Origin: JACJWR01 sp963842975
GTDB taxonomy: Bacteria > Actinomycetota > Actinomycetes > S36-B12 > UBA10799
DNA length: 64,000 bases
Assembly (NCBI GenBank): GCA_963842975.1
Contig: CAWJIH010000005.1
Span: 62,001-126,000, forward strand
Direction: 5' to 3'
Shown here: piece after piece, positions 44,721-53,168 of the stretch
Layout of the letters: the number at the start of each line of letters is the position of its first letter
How positions within the stretch are numbered: the first letter of the stretch is position 1
Notes under the pieces: generated by a model
What the model was told of the DNA's origin: nothing
Database searches by the model: none
The model's input: only the letters and a program-made list of their open reading frames with translations
Translations under genes and position numbers: made by a program

Positions 44721-45710
44721 ATGGACATCGACGTCAACGCACTCAAGGCGCTGGTGCGCGAAAAGAACATGTCGCTCGACGTCGTGGTGGCATCGATCGA
44801 AGAGGCGCTACTTGTGGCGTATCGGCACACTCCAGGTGCGAGCAGTCGGGCGCGGGTGGAGCTTGACCGACGCACCGGACACGTCGTGGTGTGGGCGGGT
44901 GAAACCGATGACGACGGCAACCTGGTCGGCGAATACGACGACACACCGAGCAACTTCGGTCGGATCGCGGCCACCACCGCAGGTCAGGTGCTGCGTCAGC
45001 GGCTGATGGAAGTCACCGATTCGGCCACCGTCGATGAATTCGCCGGTCGGGTCGGGTCGTTGGTGTCCGGCCTGATTCAACAGGGGCGCGACGCCACCAA
45101 GGTCTTCGTGGACCTAGGCGATGGCATCGAGGGTGTGATCCCGCCCACGGAGCAGGTGCCCGGCGAGCAATACCAGCACGGCCAACGGATCAAGGCGGTC
45201 GTCACCGAGGTGCGCCGGGGCCCGCGTGGACCGGTCATCACCTTGTCCCGGACTCACCCGGATCTGATTCGGCGGCTTTTTGCGTTGGAATCCCCCGAGA
45301 TCGCCGACGGTACGGTCGAAATCGTGGCGGTTGCCCGGGAAGCTGGGCACCGGAGCAAAATAGCGGTCCGGCCGACGGTCCCCGAGGTGAACGCCAAGGG
45401 TGCCTGTATTGGGCCGATGGGGCAGCGGGTCCGGGCCGTCACGTCGGAGTTGCATGGGGAAAAGATCGACATCATCGACTTCGATGAGGATTCGGCAACC
45501 TACGTGGGCAATGCACTGTCGCCATCCCGAGTGGTCTCTGCTCGCGTTGTCGATCCGGTGGCACGAAGTGTGCAGGTCATCGTTCCGGACTACCAACTCT
45601 CGCTCGCGATCGGCAGGGAGGGCCAAAACGCCAGACTGGCGGCACGGCTCACTGGATGGCGGATCGACATCAAACCCGACTCTGCGCCCGCTGCCGACGA
45701 CATCCGGTGA
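44721..45710 (+). CDS. nusA: Transcription termination/antitermination factor NusA
   Basis: 329 residues, the short actinobacterial form without the C-terminal acidic repeats. N-terminal RNA-polymerase domain, then the S1 domain (VFVDLGDGIEGVIPPTEQV), then two KH domains (GACIGPMGQRVRAVTSELHG with IGPMG, and LSLAIGREGQNARLAARLTG with IGREG). It modulates pausing, termination and rRNA antitermination. The stop overlaps the GTG of ylxR. Confidence 0.96.
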   Translation: MDIDVNALKALVREKNMSLDVVVASIEEALLVAYRHTPGASSRARVELDRRTGHVVVWAGETDDDGNLVGEYDDTPSNFGRIAATTAGQVLRQRLMEVTDSATVDEFAGRVGSLVSGLIQQGRDATKVFVDLGDGIEGVIPPTEQVPGEQYQHGQRIKAVVTEVRRGPRGPVITLSRTHPDLIRRLFALESPEIADGTVEIVAVAREAGHRSKIAVRPTVPEVNAKGACIGPMGQRVRAVTSELHGEKIDIIDFDEDSATYVGNALSPSRVVSARVVDPVARSVQVIVPDYQLSLAIGREGQNARLAARLTGWRIDIKPDSAPAADDIR

Positions 45711-46039
45711 AGGGGGTAGACTCGGCGTCGCAGGTGGAGCCAGGCACCCCGATCCGAACGTGTATCGGGTGCAGAGTCAAAGCCCGCAAGACCGATCTGT
45801 TGAGAGTCGTGGGTCAAGGTTCCCGAGTGGTTCCGGATCCCACTGCTGTGCATCCGGGCAGGGGAGCGTACCTCCACCCAGATGTGGGCTGCTACACACT
45901 CGCAACTCGCAGGCGAGCTTTCGCCCGCGCGTTGCGCATCACCGGAGAAATCGACACCACGTCCCTCCGCGCAGCACTCTCCCCGGATCATTCCGACCAG
46001 CCGCAAGTGTCAAGGGAGCACAGGATGAGCACCCCATGA
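45707..46039 (+). CDS. YlxR-family (DUF448) RNA-binding protein
   Basis: 110 residues from GTG 45707, which overlaps the nusA stop. The YlxR core is IRTCIGCRVKARKTDLLRVV, then GRGAYLHPDVGCYTLATRRR and FARALRI. Related proteins are nucleoid or RNase P-associated in other bacteria. It lies in the invariant nusA-ylxR-infB order. The last ~25 residues are low-conservation. Confidence 0.9.
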   Translation: MKGVDSASQVEPGTPIRTCIGCRVKARKTDLLRVVGQGSRVVPDPTAVHPGRGAYLHPDVGCYTLATRRRAFARALRITGEIDTTSLRAALSPDHSDQPQVSREHRMSTP

Positions 46040-46115
46040 ACGGGCAACCATGAAGTCATCGTCATACCACTGACGGCTCGGTCGCTGTGCGCGCCCCGGG
46101 CCAGAACGGAGAGAA

Positions 46116-49100
46116 GTGTCCAAGGTCCGGGTTTATGAAGTCGCAAAAGAATTAGGTATTGAAAGCAAGGAAGCAGTCGCCAAGCTTCGGGAACTTGGCG
46201 AATTCGTGAAGAGCGCCTCGTCCAGCATCGAGGCTCCAGCCGCCAAAAAGTTGCGCGCCGCGTATGCCGGCTCCGCTCCGGCGGAGGCCCCGGCGAAGGC
46301 ACCGGCGAAGAAGCCTCGCCCCACCCCGAAGTCTGCCGCCCGCCCGGCGGCTACGCCAGCGTCAGCGCCGAAACCGTCGGCTACTCCAAGCCCGGCATCG
46401 CCTGCTTCGATCATCGGAGCAACTCCGGCCGGCAAGAAGCCAGCAGTGCCGGCGGCTCCAGCCGCGTCAACGCCCGCTCCGCCGGCAACCGAGGTTCCCA
46501 CGACAGCGGCACCGGCGCCATCCCCAGCCCAGCAACCGGCGCAGCCAGTTGCCCAACCGGCGGCACCGCAAACCGCGCCCGCCGCACCGTCGCCTGCGAG
46601 CGGCACGGTGCCGGCACCAGTTCCGGGACGCCCCGCCGGCCCGGCGCCGCGCAAGCCTGCAGCGGCCCCGGCGGCCCCGGCATCAGCCCCTGCAGCCAAA
46701 GCTGGAGAGGCACCACGTCAGGGCGCAAAACCCGCTGCCGGAGCGTCGACCCCCGGAACTGCTGCCCCTGCCGGTGGACGCGGACCAGCACCATCGTCTG
46801 GGGCCCCTCGGCCCACCCCGGGTACGCCCGGAAAACGGCCAGGCAACCGTCCTGCCGGCGGATCGCGTCCGGGCAACAACCCGTTCAGCAGCAGCCAAGG
46901 AATGCGCGCGAGCGGACCCCGTCCGGGCAACAACCCATTCAGCAGCAGCCAAGGCATGAAGCCGGATGCACCGGCACCTGGCGGTCCGCGACCCAACCCG
47001 AACATGATGCCTCCCCGGCCACGTAAACCAGCCGCTCCCGCGGGACGCGGTGGACCGCGTCCTGGAGGCGGCAGAGATGGCCGTCCCGGCGGTGGCGGCG
47101 GAGGCGCCGGCCGTGGTGGGCAATCCAGCGGCGGTCAGCGTCCCGGCGGCGCACCGACGACGGCGGGACGTCCCGGCCAAGGCAGGCCAGGCGGCGGCGG
47201 ACCCGGCAGGCCGGGTCAAGCAGGAGGGGCGTTCGGTCGACCCGCGGGTCCGGGTGGACGCTTTGGCGGACGTCCGGGTCGCAAGAGTCGCAAGTCCAAA
47301 AGGGCGAAGCGGCAAGAATTCGACAACATGGCAGCACCCACGCTCGGTGGCGCAAAGGTCGCCATGGGCGATGGGCGCACGATCCGTCTACCACGTGGCG
47401 CTTCGTTGACCGACCTCGCGGAGCGCATCGACGTCAATCCGGCGGCGCTGGTAGCAGCCCTGTTCAGCCTCGGCGAGGTGGTGACCGCCACCCAATCTGT
47501 TGGTGACGAAACCCTGGAACTGCTTGGTGCGGAGCTCAACTACGACATCCAGGTCGTCTCACCAGAGGACGAGGATCGCGAGTTGCTCGGCCGATTCAAC
47601 ATCGAATTCGGCGAAAACGAAGGCGACCTCGACGATCTCCAGTCGCGTCCGCCGGTGGTCACCGTGATGGGTCACGTCGACCACGGAAAGACCAAACTGC
47701 TGGACGCCTTGCGTCACACCAACGTGGTCAGCGGTGAGGCCGGCGGCATCACCCAGCACATCGGCGCCTATCAGGTTCGCGCCCATCCGGGCGAGGACTC
47801 CGAGCGGGCAATCACCTTCATCGACACCCCAGGTCACGAGGCGTTCACCGCGATGCGTGCCCGGGGAGCGAAGGTAACCGACATTGCGATCCTGGTGGTC
47901 GCAGCCGACGACGGTGTGAAACCTCAAACAATTGAGGCCCTCAACCACGCCCAAGCCGCCGATGTGCCGATCGTGGTCGCAGTCAACAAGATCGACAAGG
48001 AAGGCGCAGACCCGACGAAGGTGCGCGGCCAACTCACCGAATACGGGTTGGTGGCTGAGGAGTACGGCGGCGAGACGATCTTCGTCGACGTTTCCGCGTT
48101 GCAGCGGCAGGGTATCGACGAGTTGCTCGAGGCCGTGCTGCTCACCGCAGATGCCACGCTGGACTTGCAGGCCAACCCCGATCAAGACGCGCAAGGTGTT
48201 GCGATCGAGGCCCACCTCGACAAAGGCCGTGGTCCGGTGGCCACGGTGCTGGTGCAGCGCGGCACGCTGCGTCCGGGTGACTCGATCGTGGCCGGCGACG
48301 CCCACGGCCGGGTGCGGGCCATGCTCGACGAGTTCGGCAACACCCTCGCTGAGGCGACGCCGTCCCGGCCGGTGCAGGTGCTGGGCTTGACGTCCGTGCC
48401 CGGTGCCGGCGACACCTTCCTGGTGGTGGAAGAAGACCGGGTCGCCCGGCAAATCGCCAACACCCGGCAGGCTCGCGAGCGCAACGCGCAACTGGCGCAG
48501 AGCCGTGGCCGTCGCACGCTGGAGGACTTCCTCAAGCAGGTCGAGCGCGGTGTCGTCGAGGAACTCAAGCTGATCCTCAAGGGCGACGTGTCCGGTTCGG
48601 TGGAAGCGCTGGAAGACGCGTTGGTGAAACTGGAAGTTGGCGACGACGTCTCCCTCCGGGTTATCCACCGCGGTGTCGGTGCCATCACCGAGAACGATGT
48701 CACCCTCGCCAGCGCCTCAGATGCGGTGATCATCGGGTTCAACGTCCGACCAGAAGGCAAGGCCCGCGAACTCGCTGAGCGGGAAAACGTCGACGTGCGC
48801 TACTACAGCATCATCTACCAGGCCATCGAGGACGTGGAAGCTGCGCTCAAGGGCATGCTCAAGCCGGAGTTTGAGGAAGCTCAACTCGGCACCGCCGAAG
48901 TGCGCGAAGTCTTCCGGTCGTCGAAGTTCGGCAACATTGCCGGTTGCCTCGTGCGGTCAGGCCTCATCAAGCGCAACTCAAAGGCTCGGTTGGTGCGCGA
49001 CGGTGTGGTGGTCGCGGACAATCTCGGCGTGCAGTCGCTGCGGCGATTCAAAGACGACGTCACCGAGGTCCGCGAGGGCTACGAGTGCGGTATCGGCTTG

Positions 49101-49172
49101 GGGTCGTTCAACGACGTCAAGCCCGACGACGTCATTGAGACCTATGAGATGCGGCAGAAGGAGCGCGCATGA
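46116..49172 (+). CDS. infB: Translation initiation factor IF-2
   Basis: 1018 residues. An IF2N domain starts it (VRVYEVAKELGIESKEAVAK), then ~330 residues rich in Ala, Pro and Gly with two copies of RPGNNPFSSSQGM, then a second IF2N region (IRLPRGASLTDLAERIDV). The G domain begins near residue 518: GHVDHGKTKLLDAL (G1), FIDTPGHEAF (G3), AVNKIDKEGADP (G4). Domains II, III and C2 follow. It places fMet-tRNA on the 30S subunit. GTG start with GGAGAG upstream. The low-complexity stretch is normal for actinobacteria. Confidence 0.97.
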   Translation: MSKVRVYEVAKELGIESKEAVAKLRELGEFVKSASSSIEAPAAKKLRAAYAGSAPAEAPAKAPAKKPRPTPKSAARPAATPASAPKPSATPSPASPASIIGATPAGKKPAVPAAPAASTPAPPATEVPTTAAPAPSPAQQPAQPVAQPAAPQTAPAAPSPASGTVPAPVPGRPAGPAPRKPAAAPAAPASAPAAKAGEAPRQGAKPAAGASTPGTAAPAGGRGPAPSSGAPRPTPGTPGKRPGNRPAGGSRPGNNPFSSSQGMRASGPRPGNNPFSSSQGMKPDAPAPGGPRPNPNMMPPRPRKPAAPAGRGGPRPGGGRDGRPGGGGGGAGRGGQSSGGQRPGGAPTTAGRPGQGRPGGGGPGRPGQAGGAFGRPAGPGGRFGGRPGRKSRKSKRAKRQEFDNMAAPTLGGAKVAMGDGRTIRLPRGASLTDLAERIDVNPAALVAALFSLGEVVTATQSVGDETLELLGAELNYDIQVVSPEDEDRELLGRFNIEFGENEGDLDDLQSRPPVVTVMGHVDHGKTKLLDALRHTNVVSGEAGGITQHIGAYQVRAHPGEDSERAITFIDTPGHEAFTAMRARGAKVTDIAILVVAADDGVKPQTIEALNHAQAADVPIVVAVNKIDKEGADPTKVRGQLTEYGLVAEEYGGETIFVDVSALQRQGIDELLEAVLLTADATLDLQANPDQDAQGVAIEAHLDKGRGPVATVLVQRGTLRPGDSIVAGDAHGRVRAMLDEFGNTLAEATPSRPVQVLGLTSVPGAGDTFLVVEEDRVARQIANTRQARERNAQLAQSRGRRTLEDFLKQVERGVVEELKLILKGDVSGSVEALEDALVKLEVGDDVSLRVIHRGVGAITENDVTLASASDAVIIGFNVRPEGKARELAERENVDVRYYSIIYQAIEDVEAALKGMLKPEFEEAQLGTAEVREVFRSSKFGNIAGCLVRSGLIKRNSKARLVRDGVVVADNLGVQSLRRFKDDVTEVREGYECGIGLGSFNDVKPDDVIETYEMRQKERA

Positions 49173-49603
49173 GCGAGGCCCGTGCACGGCGGCTGGCTGA
49201 AGTGATCCACGAAGTCGTCGCCGAGGCCTTGAAGTTCAAGGTGAAGGATCCACGAGTCGGCTTCGTCACGGTCACCGACGTCCGCGTCACTCCCGACCTA
49301 CGCGACGCGACGGTGTTCTACACCGTGCTGGGCGATGCGGCGGAGCAGGAATCGACGGCACGGGCGCTGGACTCGGCCACCGGGTTGCTGCGGTCGGAGG
49401 TGGGCAAGGAAACGGGTGTCAAGTTCACCCCGACCTTGACCTTCACCCCGGACGCAGTGCCGGAGAATGCGCGCCACATTGAGGATCTGCTGCGCACGGT
49501 TGCCGAGCGGGACTCCGAGATCGCTGCCGCCGCCGAGGGAGCGCACTTCGCCGGTGAGCCCGATCCCTATCGGAGCGAGGAACCCCCAACGGATCACGCG
49601 TGA
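49169..49603 (+). CDS. rbfA: Ribosome-binding factor A
   Basis: 144 residues. LAEVIHEVVAEALKFKVKDPRV and VTVTDVRVTPDLRDATVFY define the KH-like RbfA fold; GVKFTPTLTFTPDAVPENAR follows. It is needed for 16S 5'-end maturation and cold growth. ATGA overlap with infB and overlap with the next gene keep it in the operon. The last ~25 residues are an acidic tail. Confidence 0.94.
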   Translation: MSEARARRLAEVIHEVVAEALKFKVKDPRVGFVTVTDVRVTPDLRDATVFYTVLGDAAEQESTARALDSATGLLRSEVGKETGVKFTPTLTFTPDAVPENARHIEDLLRTVAERDSEIAAAAEGAHFAGEPDPYRSEEPPTDHA

Positions 49604-50613
49604 CGCAGGTTGTGCGCGGCGACGAGTGGAACGCACTCGTCGCCGCCCTCCGCGGTAGCCGCAGAGTGCTGCTGGTGGGCCACGTGAATCCGGATCCAGA
49701 CGCCTTGGGATCGTCATTGGCCCTCGGGTTGGCACTGCGTGATGCCGGGTGGGACGGCGTTGAGGTGAGCTTTGACGCCGATCCTTTTGTGGTTCCGCGG
49801 GCCTGCGCATGGCTACCCGGGGTTGACGAACTTGTGGTTCCACCAGACGCGGTGATGACGTCGCCGGACTGCGTCGTGGCTCTGGACTGTGCCGCGGCGG
49901 ATCGGCTTGGTGGACTGCTCCCGGTCGCGAATCACGCACCGGTGTTCGCGGTGCTTGACCACCACCGGTCCAATCCTGGATTCGCCAGCATCAACGTCGT
50001 GGATCCGGAGGCTGCGGCCACCGGAGAGTTGGTCGCCGAACTCATCGCCGACTTGGGTATCCCGTGGTCCCGCGACATCGCGACGAATCTCTATGCGGCG
50101 ATCTCTTCGGACACGGGTAGTTTCCGATTCCCGGCGACTACCGCGGCAACCCACGAACTCGCGGCGCGACTCCTCGCGACCGGTATCGACCACGCCCGGT
50201 TGGCGGTGATGCTGTTTTCGAATCGCCCCCTTGTGGTTGCGCGGCTCGCGGGCCGGGTCGTGTCCGAGGCGGAATACTTCCCCGATGCTGCCGGCGGCGC
50301 AGGGTTGCTGGTTGGCCGGGTCAGCCGGGGCGACCGCGCGGCAGATGCGATCGCCTTCGACGAAGTGGAGTCGGTGGTGGGGGACCTCGCCGCCGTCGGT
50401 GCGGTCGACGTCGCCGTCCTGTTGAAAGAGGACGATCACGGATTGTGGCGGGTCTCGGCACGAAGCAAGGGAGCGGTCGATCTGGGCGCCTTCGCCACGC
50501 GTCGTGGCGGCGGTGGGCACACCGGCGCAGCTGGCTACTCCGGAGTCGGTGATGCTGATGCCATCACCGCGGACCTGCTGGCTGGGGTAGCCGAATTTCT
50601 GGTGGCCGGATGA
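49600..50613 (+). CDS. nrnA: Bifunctional oligoribonuclease/pAp phosphatase (DHH family)
   Basis: 337 residues of the NrnA family. DHH motifs: LLVGHVNPDPDALGSSLALG, VVALDCAAADRLG, AVLDHHRSNPGFASI and SSDTGSFRFPAT. The DHHA1 domain ends GGGGHTGAAGYSG. It degrades short oligoribonucleotides and can remove the 3'-phosphate of pAp. Between rbfA and truB, as usual. Confidence 0.93.
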   Translation: MTQVVRGDEWNALVAALRGSRRVLLVGHVNPDPDALGSSLALGLALRDAGWDGVEVSFDADPFVVPRACAWLPGVDELVVPPDAVMTSPDCVVALDCAAADRLGGLLPVANHAPVFAVLDHHRSNPGFASINVVDPEAAATGELVAELIADLGIPWSRDIATNLYAAISSDTGSFRFPATTAATHELAARLLATGIDHARLAVMLFSNRPLVVARLAGRVVSEAEYFPDAAGGAGLLVGRVSRGDRAADAIAFDEVESVVGDLAAVGAVDVAVLLKEDDHGLWRVSARSKGAVDLGAFATRRGGGGHTGAAGYSGVGDADAITADLLAGVAEFLVAG

Positions 50614-51566
50614 CGCAGCAGCCGGATCCCGGCGCGACGGCATCCGGCTTCGTATTCATCGACAAACCGGCGGGAATCACCAGTCACGACGTCGTCGCGA
50701 AAGTGCGCCGGGGGATCCGTCAGCGGAGAGTGGGCCATGCGGGCACGTTGGATCCGCTGGCCACCGGAGTGTTGGTGCTCGGCGTCGGACGCGCCACCAG
50801 GCTCTTGGGGTTGGCTGCCGCTGCCGACAAGACCTACACGGCCACCATCAGGCTGGGGGAGGCCACAACCACCGACGACTCGGAAGGTGAAGTCAGCGGG
50901 GGATCAACGGCATCGGGCGTGACGTTGGCGCAGGTTGCTGCTGCGGTCCCCAGCTTTTGTGGCGTCATTGAGCAGCGTCCGAGCACCATCAGTGCGATCA
51001 AGGTCGACGGCAAACGCGCCTATGCCAGAGCACGCGCCGGGGAGCAGGTCGAACTCAAAACTCGAAGTGTGGTGGTGCACGAGTTTGCAGTCGAGGGTGC
51101 CACTCACCCGCCGGGTCACCCAGACCTGTTCGATGTGGAGGTTCGGGTGCGGTGCGGAACCGGCACCTACATCCGCGCCTTGGCCCGCGACCTCGGCGAC
51201 ATGCTTGGCACCGGCGGCCACCTCACGCGGCTGCGTCGAGTGGAATCGTCCGGTGTCGGCATCGAAGAGTGCACCACGCTTGAGGACTTCGGGGCAGCAC
51301 CATCAGTGCGACCGGTGAGTGCGGTGATTGACCGCTGGCTGCCCGTCTACTGCCTCGACGATGCCGCGATCCGAAGAGTTCGACAAGGTCAACGGTTGCC
51401 ACGTGCCATGCTCGCACCCAGTCAGCAGACATCAGGCAGGGAGCTTGATGAAGGGTCTGGGCAGGTGGCGATCGCGGCGGCTGACGGTGCGGTGGTGGCC
51501 GTCGCTGAGGTGAGTGAGTCGGGGATCGCGCCAACCATAGTGCTGTCCCCGCACGATCAACGATAG
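50610..51566 (+). CDS. truB: tRNA pseudouridine(55) synthase
   Basis: 318 residues. FIDKPAGITSHDVVAKVRR, then catalytic Asp in VGHAGTLDPLATGVLVLG, KTYTATIRLGEATTTDD and ISAIKVDGKRAYARARAGE. The RCGTGTYIRALARDLG motif and a C-terminal PUA-like part follow. It isomerises U55 in the T-loop of tRNAs. ATGA overlap with nrnA. Confidence 0.95.
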   Translation: MTQQPDPGATASGFVFIDKPAGITSHDVVAKVRRGIRQRRVGHAGTLDPLATGVLVLGVGRATRLLGLAAAADKTYTATIRLGEATTTDDSEGEVSGGSTASGVTLAQVAAAVPSFCGVIEQRPSTISAIKVDGKRAYARARAGEQVELKTRSVVVHEFAVEGATHPPGHPDLFDVEVRVRCGTGTYIRALARDLGDMLGTGGHLTRLRRVESSGVGIEECTTLEDFGAAPSVRPVSAVIDRWLPVYCLDDAAIRRVRQGQRLPRAMLAPSQQTSGRELDEGSGQVAIAAADGAVVAVAEVSESGIAPTIVLSPHDQR

Positions 51567-51639
51567 AGTCACCACGAGTCCGCGGTCGTGATTGGCCGCT
51601 TCGCGGAACCGCCTTGCCTCACCCTCTGGAGACGCCCAA

Positions 51640-52596
51640 GTGAAGCGCTGGTACAGCCTCAACGACGTGGAGAACTGTTCCCCTGTGGTCGCAATTGGGG
51701 TGTACGACGGCGTCCACCGTGGCCACCGGTTACTCGTTCGTCGGGCGGTTGCCGATGCTCGTGCAGCCGGCGTACCCGCGGTGGTGGTGACCTTTGATCC
51801 CAACCCGTCGGAGGTCCTTAAACCGGAGCCACCCACCAGACTCTCGACCCTGGCGCAACGGTTGCTGCTACTCGAATCACTCGGCGTTGATGCCACCTTC
51901 GTGTGCCCGTTCGACACAGCGACGTCCAAGCAGTCGCCAGCGGACTTCGTCGACGAGGTCCTGATCGGTGCCCTTGGGGCGTCGGTGATAGTCGTGGGTG
52001 AAAACTTCCGATTCGGTCATCGTGCGGCTGGCGATGTCGACACGCTGCGCGAATTCGGTGCCCGACGTGGAATGGAGGTGGATTCCGTTCCACTGCTTCG
52101 GCAAGAACTGCTGGGGCGCCATGATGTTCCCATCAGTTCCACCGAGATTCGCGCGCTGGTGGCCAACGGGGAAATCAGCGCCGCCACTCGGGGTCTGGCT
52201 CGGCCGCATCGGGTGGAGGGGGAAGTGGTGGAAGGTGATCGTCGAGGTCGTGAGCTCGGGTATCCAACAGCGAACCTGCGCACCACCGAACTGAGTGCGA
52301 TTCCCGCCGACGGGGTCTACGCCGGACGGCTGGTCGTCTCGCCCTACGGTTCTGAGCAGCGGGCTTTCCCCGCGGCCATCAGCGTGGGCGACAACCCCAC
52401 CTTTGAGGGTCAGACCAGGAGGGTGGAGGCCTTCGCGATCGACGCGCCCGAGGATTTGGACATTTACAACACCCATGTGGCGGTTGATTTCGTCTCCCGG
52501 CTGCGCCGACAAATCGCCTTCACCTCCACCGATTCGTTGGTCGCGCAGATGGCCAAAGACGTGACCGAAGCCCGCGCCCAGGTGGGCGTCGGGTAG
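51640..52596 (+). CDS. ribF: Bifunctional riboflavin kinase/FAD synthetase
   Basis: 318 residues from GTG 51640 (VKRWYSLNDV), with GGAG nine bases upstream. The FMN adenylyltransferase part has VAIGVYDGVHRGHRLLV and VVGENFRFGHRAAGD and IRALVANGEISAATRGL; the riboflavin kinase part has LGYPTANLRT, PADGVYAGRLV, SVGDNPTF and FAIDAPEDLDIYNTHV. It makes FMN and FAD, of which the window encodes several users. Located after truB as is standard. Confidence 0.95.
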   Translation: MKRWYSLNDVENCSPVVAIGVYDGVHRGHRLLVRRAVADARAAGVPAVVVTFDPNPSEVLKPEPPTRLSTLAQRLLLLESLGVDATFVCPFDTATSKQSPADFVDEVLIGALGASVIVVGENFRFGHRAAGDVDTLREFGARRGMEVDSVPLLRQELLGRHDVPISSTEIRALVANGEISAATRGLARPHRVEGEVVEGDRRGRELGYPTANLRTTELSAIPADGVYAGRLVVSPYGSEQRAFPAAISVGDNPTFEGQTRRVEAFAIDAPEDLDIYNTHVAVDFVSRLRRQIAFTSTDSLVAQMAKDVTEARAQVGVG

Positions 52597-52701
52597 CATT
52601 GGGCCAATGTCACTGGACGGACGCCCGGTGATCCTTTCCTCGCCCACCGCCGTGCCACACGAGTGTGCACATTAGGGCCTGACCCGCGTCCGAGAGGAAC
52701 A

Positions 52702-52971
52702 ATGTCGATCGACAACGAGACCAAGCAGCGCATCATCGGCGAATACGCCACCCACGAGGGCGACACTGGGAGCCCAGAGGTCCAGGTAGCGCTGCTGTCC
52801 CACCGTATTTCTCACTTGACGGAGCACCTGAAGACGCACAAACACGACCACCACTCGCGGCGCGGTCTGCTGCTGCTCGTGGGTCGTCGCCGTCGACTGC
52901 TCAACTACGTCGCGAAGAACGACATCGAACGTTACCGCGCACTTATTGAACGCCTTGGTCTGCGTCGCTAG
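52702..52971 (+). CDS. rpsO: 30S ribosomal protein S15
   Basis: 89 residues, the standard length: EYATHEGDTGSPEVQVALLS, HLTEHLKTHKHDHHSRRGLL, VGRRRRLLNYVAKNDIERYR. ATG 52702 follows GAGAGGA. It binds the 16S central domain. A 105-nt leader separates it from ribF; no defined regulatory fold was recognised there. Confidence 0.97.
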   Translation: MSIDNETKQRIIGEYATHEGDTGSPEVQVALLSHRISHLTEHLKTHKHDHHSRRGLLLLVGRRRRLLNYVAKNDIERYRALIERLGLRR

Positions 52972-53060
52972 TTGCGGCCACCAGTAGCCGACCAACAAAA
53001 ACCCACCCGCCCGCCGCCGTAGAGCCGCGCGGATCGAGTTGTGGGACGGTCCTCGGTGGT

Positions 53061-53098
53061 GGCCTCCGAAGTTGACGCACACTATCCCCTTCGGAGCC
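53061..53098 (+). promoter_or_regulatory. Hairpin in the pnp leader
   Basis: GGCCTCCGAAG (53061-53071) pairs with CTTCGGAGCC (53089-53098) with one bulged base, around a 17-nt loop, in the 197-nt rpsO-pnp gap. Flanking GGTCCTCGGTGGTGG and CACCACCCACCG could extend it. In E. coli a leader hairpin lets RNase III and PNPase control pnp; a similar role is inference. Confidence 0.5.
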
Positions 53099-53168
53099 CT
53101 CGATCGAAGACCGCACCACCCACCGTGGCGCAACATTCGGCGAGGGCCCATCACGAAGGAGGAACCCT

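Noticed and set aside
46133..46699. A Gly/Ala-rich open frame antisense to the infB linker
   Set aside because: A mirror of the Ala/Pro-rich IF-2 stretch, with no start signal.
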